Shown: piece after piece, positions 15,682 through 22,987 of the stretch | Numbering within the stretch: position 1 is the stretch's first letter | Layout of the letters: each line of letters opens with the position of its first letter | NCBI RefSeq assembly: GCF_002414845.1 | Contig: NZ_DIAX01000054.1 | Location: forward strand, 1 to 27,251 | DNA length: 27,251 nucleotides | Direction: 5' to 3' | DNA from: Gordonia sp. UBA5067 | GTDB lineage: Bacteria > Actinomycetota > Actinomycetes > Mycobacteriales > Mycobacteriaceae | The notes under the pieces: model-generated | The model's database searches: none | The model's input: only the letters and a program-made list of their open reading frames with translations | What the model was told of the DNA's origin: nothing | Translations under genes and position numbers: made by a program

Positions 15682-16829
15682 CGCCGGGCCCTCCCGTCGC
15701 GGGGCGCTCGTCCGTGCGGTCTGCCGCAAGGGGTGTTGTCCTGCCGGTCGGGCCAGACGAGGTGCTCGGTGCGGCGGAGTTTGTCGGTGAGGTCGTCGCT
15801 GGCGAGGTGGATGTAGACATCGGCGCTGGAGGGGTGGGATTGGCCGAGGCGGCCGGCGATCTCGGGCGCTGTCCACCCCGCCTTGGCGAGGGCGGTCGCG
15901 TGGGTGTGGCGCAGCATGTGCGGGTGCAGATCGTCGATTCCGGCGCTCGCACCGATGTGCTCGATGAGCTGGTAGGCGTTCGAGTACGTCAATGGCGCGC
16001 CGATCGGGTGCCGGGAGAGGTTGACGAAGACGTAATCGCTGTCGAGGTCGGCGATCTCACCGAGGAGGTAGCTGGCGTACAGGTCGAAGAAGCGGCGTGG
16101 CGCGTCGACGGTGAACTGGGCCCGCTGTTTCGACAGGGCACCGTTGAGGTTGTCCTCGCGCCGGACGATCCGCACGCGCCGGCGCATAGGGTCGAGGTCG
16201 CCGTGGCGTAGGCCCAGCGCTTGCCCAATCCGTAGGCCCAGGTCGTACATCGCCGACAGCAGAAGCCGGTCGCGGTCGGTCGACGCCGCGTCGAGAAGCC
16301 GGCAAAACGCGGTATCGAAGTCGATCACGTGCACCGTCTCCGCCGCCGGGCGACCAGCGCGAGCGAGCCGCGGCACGTCCGAGGGCTGCCGCGCTTCGAT
16401 GTGCGCGAGGAAGCTGTGCGAGCGGCGCGGCAGCCGCGACGGATTGCGGGTCAACACCAGATCGGTGGGGCCGCGGCCCTCCACGCGGTGGAACTCGTAG
16501 AACTCGCGGACCGCGGCGTTGACCGCCTTGACCGTCGACGGCGCGCGGCCTCCGCCGTCGCGGGGAACCAGCGGCGGCAGACCCGCTGACAGGACGCCGA
16601 CGAAGTCGCAGAGACCGTCAAAAGTGACCGCGTCCCAGTCGATCACCCGCGCGGCGAGCCAGCGATAGTACAGGCTCAGGTGCCGAGCGTACGAGCGCAC
16701 GGTGTTCGCGGAGCGGTCGATCGCCCGCTGCCAGTGCAGGAACTGCTCGATCTCGGTCACCGGCAGGCCCGTGGTGTCGACGACCGTCCAGGAGGGCTGC
16801 CCGTGCACGGTCACCGGGACCGCCCTCAC
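15678..16829 (-). CDS. Tyrosine recombinase, TnpA-like
   Basis: 383 aa from GTG (16827-16829), which overlaps the upstream stop as GTGA; the longer frame upstream lies inside another gene. A SAM-like core-binding domain (about 25-115, IEQFLHWQRAIDRSANTVRSYA) precedes the catalytic domain. R200 (DLGLRIGQALGL), K234 (ALSKQR), H304/R307 (HMLRHTHAT) and nucleophile Y339 (DVYIH) are present. The usual fifth residue, the His of LGH, is Gln330 (RLGQSHPSS). The H/W site is the most tolerant position of the family, so the enzyme may still be active. Four-gene overlap indicates one transcript with the TnpB- and TnpC-like genes. Confidence 0.88.
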   Translation of the reverse strand: MRAVPVTVHGQPSWTVVDTTGLPVTEIEQFLHWQRAIDRSANTVRSYARHLSLYYRWLAARVIDWDAVTFDGLCDFVGVLSAGLPPLVPRDGGGRAPSTVKAVNAAVREFYEFHRVEGRGPTDLVLTRNPSRLPRRSHSFLAHIEARQPSDVPRLARAGRPAAETVHVIDFDTAFCRLLDAASTDRDRLLLSAMYDLGLRIGQALGLRHGDLDPMRRRVRIVRREDNLNGALSKQRAQFTVDAPRRFFDLYASYLLGEIADLDSDYVFVNLSRHPIGAPLTYSNAYQLIEHIGASAGIDDLHPHMLRHTHATALAKAGWTAPEIAGRLGQSHPSSADVYIHLASDDLTDKLRRTEHLVWPDRQDNTPCGRPHGRAPRDGRARR

Positions 16830-17527
16830 TTGGCGTCCCCGGTCTGCTCGCCCGGGCGGGGCCGCACCACGATGTCGGGACGCACTGCACCATCGCGTGC
16901 GGGAAACGCTTCTGCCGCTACATCTGCAGCCACTGGGAGCGCCCCCGGCAGCCACACCATGTTGCGCTTACTCCAGGTCGCGTACTGGGCCTGCACCGCG
17001 GCCATCGGCACCTCGAAACGCTCCCAGTCCACCCTGGGTGCGCTCACCCAGATGTGCTTGACGTACTTGTCCGTCCGCAGGTCGTACTCCCACGTCAGCT
17101 CGCAGTGCGTCGGGTTGCCGGGCAACCCCAGGGCGCCGGAGTCCTGCGCACAGAACGCCTGCCGCCGTTCGTTGGTCGGCTGGGCCTCATTGTGGTGAAT
17201 CTCCATGTAGGCCTTGCCGAGCGCGGCGACCGCCGGCCAGACCGACTGCTGCTTGCACACCGTATGCCCCGGAGGGTGCACGCCGTGGGTGCTCAACCAC
17301 ACCTCCGTGCCGGCGGCCGTAAGGGCCGCCACGTACGAGCCGCGCCCCAGCACCTGCAGCACGGTCCGCAGATGCGCGGAGTTGAGCTCGGAGAGCGTGT
17401 TCCAGTGATCGACCGCCGACAGCAGCATCGCGCCCACCCCGACGCTGACCTGCCCCAGCATCCGACGCGCCTGCTTGCGGGTCAGCGGAACCGCCAGCGG
17501 CTCGGGATCATCCATCATCTCGCTCAT
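16826..17527 (-). CDS. Unknown 233-aa protein, first gene of the recombinase operon
   Basis: The start ATG at 17525-17527 is set by a strong GGAGGAGG ending six bases upstream; the ATG at 17542 is too early. The N-terminus is acidic, then comes a helical Arg/Gln-rich segment (LTRKQARRMLGQVSVG). The middle contains clustered Cys/His: VCKQQS, MEIHHNEAQ, FCAQDSG and HCELTWEYD. The Asp/Tyr/Trp-rich segment TWEYDLRTDKYVKHIW is followed by a Pro/Ala-rich tail. No known domain is recognised. Its stop overlaps the TnpA-like start as GTGA, so its synthesis is tied to recombination functions. It could be a directionality or target-choice factor, which is inference, or simply cargo. Confidence 0.75.
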   Translation of the reverse strand: MSEMMDDPEPLAVPLTRKQARRMLGQVSVGVGAMLLSAVDHWNTLSELNSAHLRTVLQVLGRGSYVAALTAAGTEVWLSTHGVHPPGHTVCKQQSVWPAVAALGKAYMEIHHNEAQPTNERRQAFCAQDSGALGLPGNPTHCELTWEYDLRTDKYVKHIWVSAPRVDWERFEVPMAAVQAQYATWSKRNMVWLPGALPVAADVAAEAFPARDGAVRPDIVVRPRPGEQTGDAK

Positions 17528-17805
17528 CGCTACCTCCTCCATTCGCTCCGAAATATCTGCACAGAATCGTGCAGACCGTGGTAAGGTATGCCCGGCGCGA
17601 CACGCCGGAGTTCGGCACGCCGATTTGCCTGGCGTTTCGGTGTGTACGCTGCGGCTTTCGTCACATCAGCCTCATCCGTCGCAGAGCGTGGGAGTGCGGC
17701 TGAGCAGGAAGACGCAGATCACACGGTGTTTCTGCGCGGTTTTGTCGCCGGTCGGAGTTAGGGTCGGAGACCAGGAGCACCGGGAACGGATGTGGAGGCG
17801 AATCT
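17528..17805. promoter_or_regulatory. Divergent control region with inverted repeat
   Basis: The 278-bp non-coding stretch between the leftward recombinase operon and the rightward XRE/ImmA gene. It holds a perfect inverted repeat TCTGCAC-N6-GTGCAGA (17556-17575), 28 bp upstream of the leftward start codon, followed by TAAGGT (17582-17587), a possible rightward -10. The repeat is of a size suited to a dimeric HTH regulator. The remaining sequence shows no open frame with coding character. Confidence 0.5.
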
Positions 17806-18903
17806 GTGGTGGCACCGAACCCGTATGCCGAGGCGAACAGTGTGATGGTGGAACTGGTCCGGCTCTCGTGCGGCTGGTCGAAGAAGCGCCTCGCCGAAGA
17901 AGCCGGGGTGCATTCCTCGCACGTCAGCCGGGTCGAGGCCAGCCGGATTCCATTGGCCGGCAAGGCCCTGGCTGACTACGCCGCAGCGCTGTCCTGCCCT
18001 ACGGAGCTGTTGTGTGTGCCGTTTAGCCGCACTCCTGCGGAGGGCACTCATTTCCGGGCCAACGCCAGCGCGGCCGAGTGGAAGCGCGACCGGATCTGGG
18101 CGCGGGCGAACGTGGTGGCGCTGCGGATCGGCCGCCTGGCTAAGTACACCGATGTCAACCCGAAATACCCTTTGCCGCAGCTCGATCCGTCAGACTACGC
18201 CGCTGAGGACGGTGAGATCACCGTGGCACAGGTGGTGCGGCGGCTGTGGCGGCTGGCGGGCCCCATCGAATCGATGAGCGAGGTCCTCGAGGCCGCGGGC
18301 GTATTCGTCGTCGCCGAGGACTTCGCCGACCGGGAGGTCGACGCGGTCACTCTGCGTGCCACCGAGCACCATCCGCATGTGGTGTACGTCAACGCGGCGC
18401 TGCCGGCGGACCGGATGCGGATGACCCTCGCACACGAACTGGGGCACCTGGTGATGGACGCGATGACCTTGGTCAGCCCCGTCGAGGTCGAACGCCGCGC
18501 GACGGCCTTCGCCGCGGAGTTCCTAGCACCGATCGACGACATCGGCCCGGCCCTTGACCGAGTGTCAGTGCGGACCGTGCACGAGCTGGACGAGCTCCGC
18601 ATGACCTGGGGCGTCAGTGAATCCTCCCTGGTGGTGCGGGCCCGCGACCGCGGCGTCTTCACCGACTACCAGTACCGGTCGATGTTCCGGTTCCTCAATG
18701 AGACCGGCCGCGTCCACGGGCACCGCGCCGGCGTCGACGCCGACAAGCCCCGCCTGGTCGCAGATATCCTCGAGCAGCTCGATGAGGCCGGCTACCCCAC
18801 CGCCGAGCTCGACGACATCACGCTTCTGACTGGGGCGCAGCGTGCCGCGCTCTTCGGCACTGCGGATCCGACACGGGCACCACGCCACCTGAGCATGGTC
18901 TGA
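17806..18903 (+). CDS. XRE-family HTH plus ImmA/IrrE metallo-endopeptidase regulator
   Basis: 365 aa. The GTG start at 17806 follows a GGAGG at 17793-17797, about 8 bases upstream. Residues 15-62 form an XRE helix-turn-helix (SKKRLAEEAGVHSSHVSRVEASR). The central domain is an ImmA/IrrE zinc peptidase with HELGH (H210/E211/H214) and the family's downstream helix ERRATAFAAEFLAP, where E238 is the probable third ligand. The C-terminal part is helical. Proteins of this fused type bind operators and release repression by proteolysis in response to DNA damage or a partner protein, as ImmA does in ICEBs1. Its position divergent from the recombinase operon suggests control of the element. No classical ImmR gene is seen nearby. 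Confidence 0.88.
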   Translation: MVAPNPYAEANSVMVELVRLSCGWSKKRLAEEAGVHSSHVSRVEASRIPLAGKALADYAAALSCPTELLCVPFSRTPAEGTHFRANASAAEWKRDRIWARANVVALRIGRLAKYTDVNPKYPLPQLDPSDYAAEDGEITVAQVVRRLWRLAGPIESMSEVLEAAGVFVVAEDFADREVDAVTLRATEHHPHVVYVNAALPADRMRMTLAHELGHLVMDAMTLVSPVEVERRATAFAAEFLAPIDDIGPALDRVSVRTVHELDELRMTWGVSESSLVVRARDRGVFTDYQYRSMFRFLNETGRVHGHRAGVDADKPRLVADILEQLDEAGYPTAELDDITLLTGAQRAALFGTADPTRAPRHLSMV

Positions 18904-18939
18904 CCCGAATCGCTACGGACCTGATCCTCTGGGGCGCAG

Positions 18940-19287
18940 ATGGGGACCAAGCGCAATCCGACCACGGTCCGCGACGAGCAGTGGCGCACACCGCCGGGAT
19001 CGAAGAAGCCGGCGCACACCATCGATCAGGACCACGCAGCCGGTGGCCGTGAACGCCGCGTCGTCATCGTCGACGGCGCCAACGGTGCCCTCGGCCGGGT
19101 CGCTCTGCAGCCCCGCTACCGGCGCATCTATGCCGAGCTACGGTGGCAAGCAAGCGAACCCGGCCGCGAGACCAGAAGCGCCTTCCTCGGCGAAGTCCGC
19201 GAGCGATCCCGCGCCAAGAACTTGGCGGAAGCGTGGCGACGCGCCCATGAAGAAGGCCTCACCCAGCCCCCGGGCAGCAAAGGCTGA
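18940..19287 (+). CDS. Hypothetical protein, 115 aa
   Basis: A basic soluble protein downstream of the ImmA-type gene in the same direction with a 36-bp gap. The N-terminus is rich in Arg/Pro/Lys (KRNPTTVRDEQWRTPPGSKK). A short strand-like segment RRVVIVDGANGALGRVAL is followed by a charged C-terminal helix (ERSRAKNLAEAWRRAHEEG). The PPGSK motif occurs both near the start and at the end. The Shine-Dalgarno is weak, but codon use is G/C-ending throughout. I do not recognise the family. It may be cotranscribed with the regulator. Confidence 0.55.
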   Translation: MGTKRNPTTVRDEQWRTPPGSKKPAHTIDQDHAAGGRERRVVIVDGANGALGRVALQPRYRRIYAELRWQASEPGRETRSAFLGEVRERSRAKNLAEAWRRAHEEGLTQPPGSKG

Positions 19288-19339
19288 CTGATTCGCGGCC
19301 GGGCCACTCGATCGCGGCGCCCGGTGCGCTGGTCGTGGC

Positions 19340-19747
19340 CTACTGCAGCCACCGCTCGCTATCGAGGTCAGCGAGCATCGTCACGTATTCCAGCCGAACG
19401 TCCGAGGCATCCTCGGCGAGGTACCCGGCCGCCGTCAGTCCGCCGAGATCGGGTGCCGGCACGCACATCCAGAGCGCCGCAGTCCAGGGATCAGCCCCTC
19501 TCCGCAGGGTCTGCCACACCCGCAACAGCCCACTGCGGACACGCTCGTCATCGTCGAACTGCCAGGCGGGAAACACGGGCGTGCCGTTCGCGAGCGCTGC
19601 CCAGATGACCCCATTCGTCGCGATCCGCTCAGCGAGTTCGCCTTCGCACAGCGCCAGATACCGCACGACGCCCTCGGCGTCATAGAAGGGCCCGACCACA
19701 TCATCGAGCACGGACTCCGCGTCCTCGGCATCGGCTGCGTCGTTCAC
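19340..19747 (-). CDS. Antitoxin-like protein with MbcA/ParS-type (DUF2384-like) domain
   Basis: 135 aa from GTG at 19745-19747, chosen because the sequence before it is Arg-rich and overlaps the divergent neighbour. After an acidic N-terminus it carries LALCEGELAERIATNGVIWA and PVFPAWQFD (57-65). DPWTAALW (86-93) and LGGLTAAGYLAED (101-113) follow. The series aQF - PW..A.W - L.G.T...yL is the pattern of the Xre/MbcA/ParS toxin-binding domain, whose usual partner is a RES-domain NAD-degrading toxin. No N-terminal Xre HTH and no RES toxin are seen nearby, so this would be an orphan or degenerate member. The family call is from motif pattern only. Confidence 0.6.
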   Translation of the reverse strand: MNDAADAEDAESVLDDVVGPFYDAEGVVRYLALCEGELAERIATNGVIWAALANGTPVFPAWQFDDDERVRSGLLRVWQTLRRGADPWTAALWMCVPAPDLGGLTAAGYLAEDASDVRLEYVTMLADLDSERWLQ

Positions 19748-19856
19748 AGTGCTGATGATCCGTGGCCGGCGGCGGGCTTGTCCACTCACGAGGCCAGGCA
19801 GCCACCACCGGAATCGGGCCGGACCGGGCAGGCCTGGGAGTGGGATACTGGCAGCT

Positions 19857-20186
19857 ATGGCGAACCAGGACGGTGCGGTGCAGTTCGTGTCCGGCAATGA
19901 GCGTCTGACCCGGATCCTGTCCGATCCAGGCCGGCGGCAACAGGCCGATGCCATCATCGCCGAGATGGATCAGATGGACCGCCGCTACCGCGACGCGGCC
20001 CAGGTGCTCGACGGGGCCGCGGCCGCGGCAGCAGCCGCAGCGGGCACGCCAGCCGTCGCCGAGGTTCTGCGGGCGCTACAGCGACACCTGACAGCCGCTG
20101 GGATCCGGGACATCGGCATCACGCTCACGTTCAGCGATCACGAAATGACGCTGCCTCTCGAGCGGATCATTGCCGCCGATCACTAA
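19857..20186 (+). CDS. Hypothetical protein, 109 aa
   Basis: The start ATG (19857) is preceded by GATACT ending 7 bases upstream, compatible with a leaderless transcript. The N-terminal half is helical and charged (LTRILSDPGRRQQADAIIAEMDQMDRRYRDA). An alanine run (about residues 51-60) acts as a hinge, and a short domain follows, ending GIRDIGITLTFSDHEMTLPLERIIAADH. There is no signal peptide or membrane segment. It is divergent from the MbcA/ParS-like gene and converges on the next gene with an 18-bp gap. Function unknown. Confidence 0.55.
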   Translation: MANQDGAVQFVSGNERLTRILSDPGRRQQADAIIAEMDQMDRRYRDAAQVLDGAAAAAAAAAGTPAVAEVLRALQRHLTAAGIRDIGITLTFSDHEMTLPLERIIAADH

Positions 20187-20204
20187 ATGACGGGTTCGGC
20201 CGCC

Positions 20205-20585
20205 CTACTCGGATGCGTCGGGAACGAAACCGCTCGCCGCGGCGTCCGCGGCACACAGTGTCCGGGCCCAACTGCCGCGGTGCGCCAGGGCACCATCGCT
20301 GCCGCATTCCTCGCAGGTGCGTTCCGAGCGCTGTTCGGCCGCGCGGATGAGGTCATCGAAACCCGGCCGGGGCCTGTCGGGCTCGAATTCGATGTAGTAC
20401 CGCAGGCCACCGAATTTCTCCTTGACCTGCACCAGCTGGTAATCGGGGTCGATCGCCGCGAGCGCCTGGTCGAGGTCGATGACGATCGAATACCAGCCGG
20501 GCCTGATGTCGAGCGTCGGGTAGGCCCCAGGAAAGAAGCGGGCACGGACACCAGCGAGGGCGTCGTCCGTCAGATCATCTGCCAT
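20205..20585 (-). CDS. Small protein with degenerate zinc-ribbon C-terminus
   Basis: 126 aa from the ATG at 20583-20585; the 29 residues before it look non-coding. The N-terminal domain has RPGWYSIVIDLDQAL and DYQLVQVKEKFGGLRYYIEF, a stretch seen in a widespread family of small uncharacterised bacterial proteins. The C-terminus begins with a helix (DLIRAAEQRSERT) then CEECGSDGALAHRGSWARTLCAAD. C91, C94 and C111 are in zinc-ribbon spacing, but the expected fourth ligand is D114. It may bind zinc with altered geometry or have lost the site. Function unknown; such proteins often occur as small cargo genes. Confidence 0.65.
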   Translation of the reverse strand: MADDLTDDALAGVRARFFPGAYPTLDIRPGWYSIVIDLDQALAAIDPDYQLVQVKEKFGGLRYYIEFEPDRPRPGFDDLIRAAEQRSERTCEECGSDGALAHRGSWARTLCAADAAASGFVPDASE

Positions 20586-20670
20586 GCTCTTGAGCCTGCC
20601 AGCCCGTCCGTCGCACGTCTCCTTGTGCCGGGCCGAGCCGCCCGCAATGCGCAGACGGTACCCGTGGCTC

Positions 20671-20693
20671 ATCGATCACCGGCGGTGGTCGAT
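20671..20693. repeat. Near-perfect 11-bp inverted repeat
   Basis: ATCGATCACCG, one base, then CGGTGGTCGAT: 10 of 11 pairs match. It lies in the 177-bp gap between the MFS 3' end and the zinc-ribbon gene. No T-run follows in either direction, so it may be an operator or recombination site rather than a classical terminator. The rest of the gap shows no convincing gene. Confidence 0.4.
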
Positions 20694-20762
20694 AAGAACC
20701 ACGTCCCGGCCAACTGCCGTGGCGTGGACGATGCGGTTCGCCCAGGCGCGGGCGCCGCGCGG

Positions 20763-22094
20763 TCACGCCGCCTGGGTGCAGGTGCATTGGCATTCGGTGA
20801 GGGTGCCGCCGGCGGCGGCGGTGTGCCGCCAGGCGGGGCTGCCGGGCTCGAGTGGGTTGGGCGCGGTGCCTGCCGCAGTGTCGTCGCCTGCAACGGTGGG
20901 CGGGGTGCGCCGCCACAGTAGCGGGGCCAGGACTGCCCCCGCACCGGCGATCAAGGCCAGGAGCGCCCAGGCGGGGACGAGCCCGAAGCGGTTGGCGCCC
21001 CAGCCTGAGATCGGGTAGGCCAGTAGCCAGGCCAGGTGCGAGAGTGAGAATTGGGCGGCGAACACGGCGGCCACCTCGCTGGGGGCTGCGGCCGCGCGGA
21101 GCACTTTGCCGGTCGGTGTGATGGCCATCGCCGAGCCGGCGCCGCTGGCCAGCCACACCGTAGCGGTCACTGCCCACGAGGTGCGGTCGGCTGAGGCCAT
21201 GGCTACCGCGCCGATGGCGGCGGCGGTGAGAAGCGCTGCGCCGGTGAGCATGACCGTCCGCTCGGTGAATCGGTCCAGTAGCCGCGGAACTGCGAGCGCC
21301 ATTACCAGGGTGCCGCCGCCTGAGGCGGCGAGCATCCAGGCGACATCCGATTCGGTGCCGCCGAGCCGGTCCCGGACGTAGTTGACGGTGTTGACCACGA
21401 CGATCGAACCGGTTGCGGCGACGGCGAAGTTCACCGCCAGCACCCCGCGCAGGCTGGGGGTACTGGTGAAGATCCTGGCTCCGGCGAGGATCCGCTCAGC
21501 CGGGCCGCCGGCGGTGGCCGCGCGGCGGGCGTCGGGGACGGCGGCGCGGAGCACCAGCGCGGCTGAGATCACGAATCCGGCGGCGGTGCCGAGGAAGAGC
21601 ACGTTGAACTCGATCACCAGGAGCGCGAGCGCGGCCACGACGGGGCTGGCCAGGCTCTCCATCGTGTATGCGACCTGGGACGCCGACAGGGCGGTGGTGT
21701 ACTGCCGTTCGTCGGTGATGATGTCGGGGATCACCGCCTGGAAGGTCGGCGTGAACGCCGCCGAAGCCGCCTGCAGGGCACCGATGAGCAGGTAGATCTG
21801 CCACACCTGCGTCACGAACGGCAACGCGAGCACGATCGCCGCCCGCAGGATGTCGAGCGAGACCAGGAACGCTCGGCGGGGCAACCGGTCCACGTAGGCG
21901 GCGGCGATCGGTGCGATCACCACGTACAGCACCATTTTGATGGTCAGGGCGGTGCCGAGAACGACCGCGGCCGACGAGCCGGCGATGTCGTAGGCGAGCA
22001 GGCCGAGTGCGACGGTGGTCAGTCCCGTGCCGAGCAGTGCGACGATCTGCGCGCTGAAGAGCAGCCGGAAGTCGCGATGGGAGAAGGGCCCCAC
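20763..22094 (-). CDS. MFS transporter with C-terminal CxCxC tail
   Basis: 443 aa with about 12 membrane helices. It starts at GTG (22092-22094) with CAGGAG six bases upstream. The N-terminal FSHRDFRLLFSAQIVALLGTGL and the loop PIAAAYVDRLPRR are typical of the multidrug/enterobactin-exporter-like MFS group (MFS_3 type). The tail leaves the membrane, is Pro/Gly-rich, and ends TECQCTCTQAA with Cys435, 437 and 439. A soft-metal-binding tail is unusual for this family. The gene is last in the leftward copper operon, 36 bp behind the His-rich gene, so CsoR control is expected. Copper or copper-complex export is an inference from tail and context. Confidence 0.85.
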   Translation of the reverse strand: MGPFSHRDFRLLFSAQIVALLGTGLTTVALGLLAYDIAGSSAAVVLGTALTIKMVLYVVIAPIAAAYVDRLPRRAFLVSLDILRAAIVLALPFVTQVWQIYLLIGALQAASAAFTPTFQAVIPDIITDERQYTTALSASQVAYTMESLASPVVAALALLVIEFNVLFLGTAAGFVISAALVLRAAVPDARRAATAGGPAERILAGARIFTSTPSLRGVLAVNFAVAATGSIVVVNTVNYVRDRLGGTESDVAWMLAASGGGTLVMALAVPRLLDRFTERTVMLTGAALLTAAAIGAVAMASADRTSWAVTATVWLASGAGSAMAITPTGKVLRAAAAPSEVAAVFAAQFSLSHLAWLLAYPISGWGANRFGLVPAWALLALIAGAGAVLAPLLWRRTPPTVAGDDTAAGTAPNPLEPGSPAWRHTAAAGGTLTECQCTCTQAA

Positions 22095-22130
22095 GATGGC
22101 TCCTGACGGGTAGTGGATTCGCGTTCGATC

Positions 22131-22946
22131 TCAGTGGTGGTGGTGGCCGTGTCCCGCGTGGTGCGGGGCGGGGGGCGCAGCGGTGTGCTCGGTGGGCGTG
22201 TCGTCGACGGTGAGGGTGAAGTCGGCGGTGCGCACCGTCCCGCCGTGCCGGAAGTCGAGGAACAATCGGTATGTTCCCGCCGACGGAGCCACAGCGTGGA
22301 AGCGGATGTCGGGCCCGGCCGGGGTGGTCGGGTCGGCTGGGTCGCCCTCGGGGTGGATGTGCAGGTACGCGAGGTCGCCGGCGCGCAGCGCCACGAGGTG
22401 GCCGTAGGCGGCGAGGTAGGGCTGCAGGTCGGTGACGGGCACCCCGGCGCGGGTGACGGTGGCGCGCAGTTCGGTGCCGCGGCCGGCCGCGAGGTCCCCG
22501 GCGAGGGTGACCGTGTAGTCGTCGATCGTCGAGGTGGCGCTGGGCTCGGGAAGCGGACGGGGGCGGAAGTCGCCGGGTACCGCGAGGTCGGCGCCGAGCG
22601 TGAGCGCGGTATCGGCGCCGGTGGGCGCGAAGTCCGCGAACAGCCGCCATACGCCCGGGGTCAGGTCCACCTCTACCGACCACAGGCCGGCCGCGTCCAT
22701 CCTCGGGTGCAGGTGGTGGAACACGCTGGTGTCGCGCTGCGCTGCGATGAAGTGCAGGCGCTTGTCGTGCCGCTCGTCGAAGTCGGTCACGGGCGTCCCG
22801 TCGGGGCCGACGATGGTGAATTCGATCCGGCTCGTGCCCGCGTCCGCGGTGTGGAAGGGCGGGGTTATCCGGTAGCCCTGCTCGGCCACCTGCAACCCTT
22901 GCGGGATCGCGGGGGCGGGGTGTCCTGCATGTGCGCTGTGGTCCAT
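22131..22946 (-). CDS. Two-domain His-rich putative metal-binding protein with His tail
   Basis: 271 aa; the ATG follows AAGGAG eight bases upstream. There is no signal peptide: it begins MDHSAHAGHPAP and ends HHAGHGHHHH. Between the tails are two related strand-rich domains. GTPVTD (50-55), H65 and HLHP (78-81) of the first match GVPVTD (168-173), H183 and HIHP (196-199) of the second at an exact 118-residue offset without gaps. Each domain ends in RLFxDF. Repeated HxxHxHP-like His sites suggest copper binding. It is a clear paralogue of the membrane-anchored product of 24085-25059. It lies between csoR and the MFS gene. Cytosolic copper buffering is inferred. Confidence 0.8.
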   Translation of the reverse strand: MDHSAHAGHPAPAIPQGLQVAEQGYRITPPFHTADAGTSRIEFTIVGPDGTPVTDFDERHDKRLHFIAAQRDTSVFHHLHPRMDAAGLWSVEVDLTPGVWRLFADFAPTGADTALTLGADLAVPGDFRPRPLPEPSATSTIDDYTVTLAGDLAAGRGTELRATVTRAGVPVTDLQPYLAAYGHLVALRAGDLAYLHIHPEGDPADPTTPAGPDIRFHAVAPSAGTYRLFLDFRHGGTVRTADFTLTVDDTPTEHTAAPPAPHHAGHGHHHH

Positions 22947-22987
22947 GGTGTGCTCCTTGGGAGTTCGGGCCGGCGCTGCTCGTCTGG

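Larger units (their letters stand above)
13253..16829 (-). mobile_element. Tn554-like tyrosine-recombinase module (TnpA-TnpB-TnpC arrangement)
   Basis: Two tyrosine recombinases and one small HTH/coiled-coil protein overlap end to end (GTGA, ATGA, GTGA) on one strand, the diagnostic layout of Tn554-like integrative elements. All catalytic residues are present except His to Gln in TnpA. The module interrupts an otherwise conserved oriC-proximal region and is flanked by genes of unknown function. Element ends are not resolved: no terminal inverted or direct repeats could be paired, and the right end may lie beyond the copper genes. Confidence 0.75.

Noticed and set aside
13804..15816. A 670-codon rightward frame opposite the TnpB-like recombinase
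   Set aside because: It is antisense to a gene with intact catalytic motifs, its product is Gly/Val/Asp-rich low-complexity sequence, and long shadow frames are expected in high-GC DNA.
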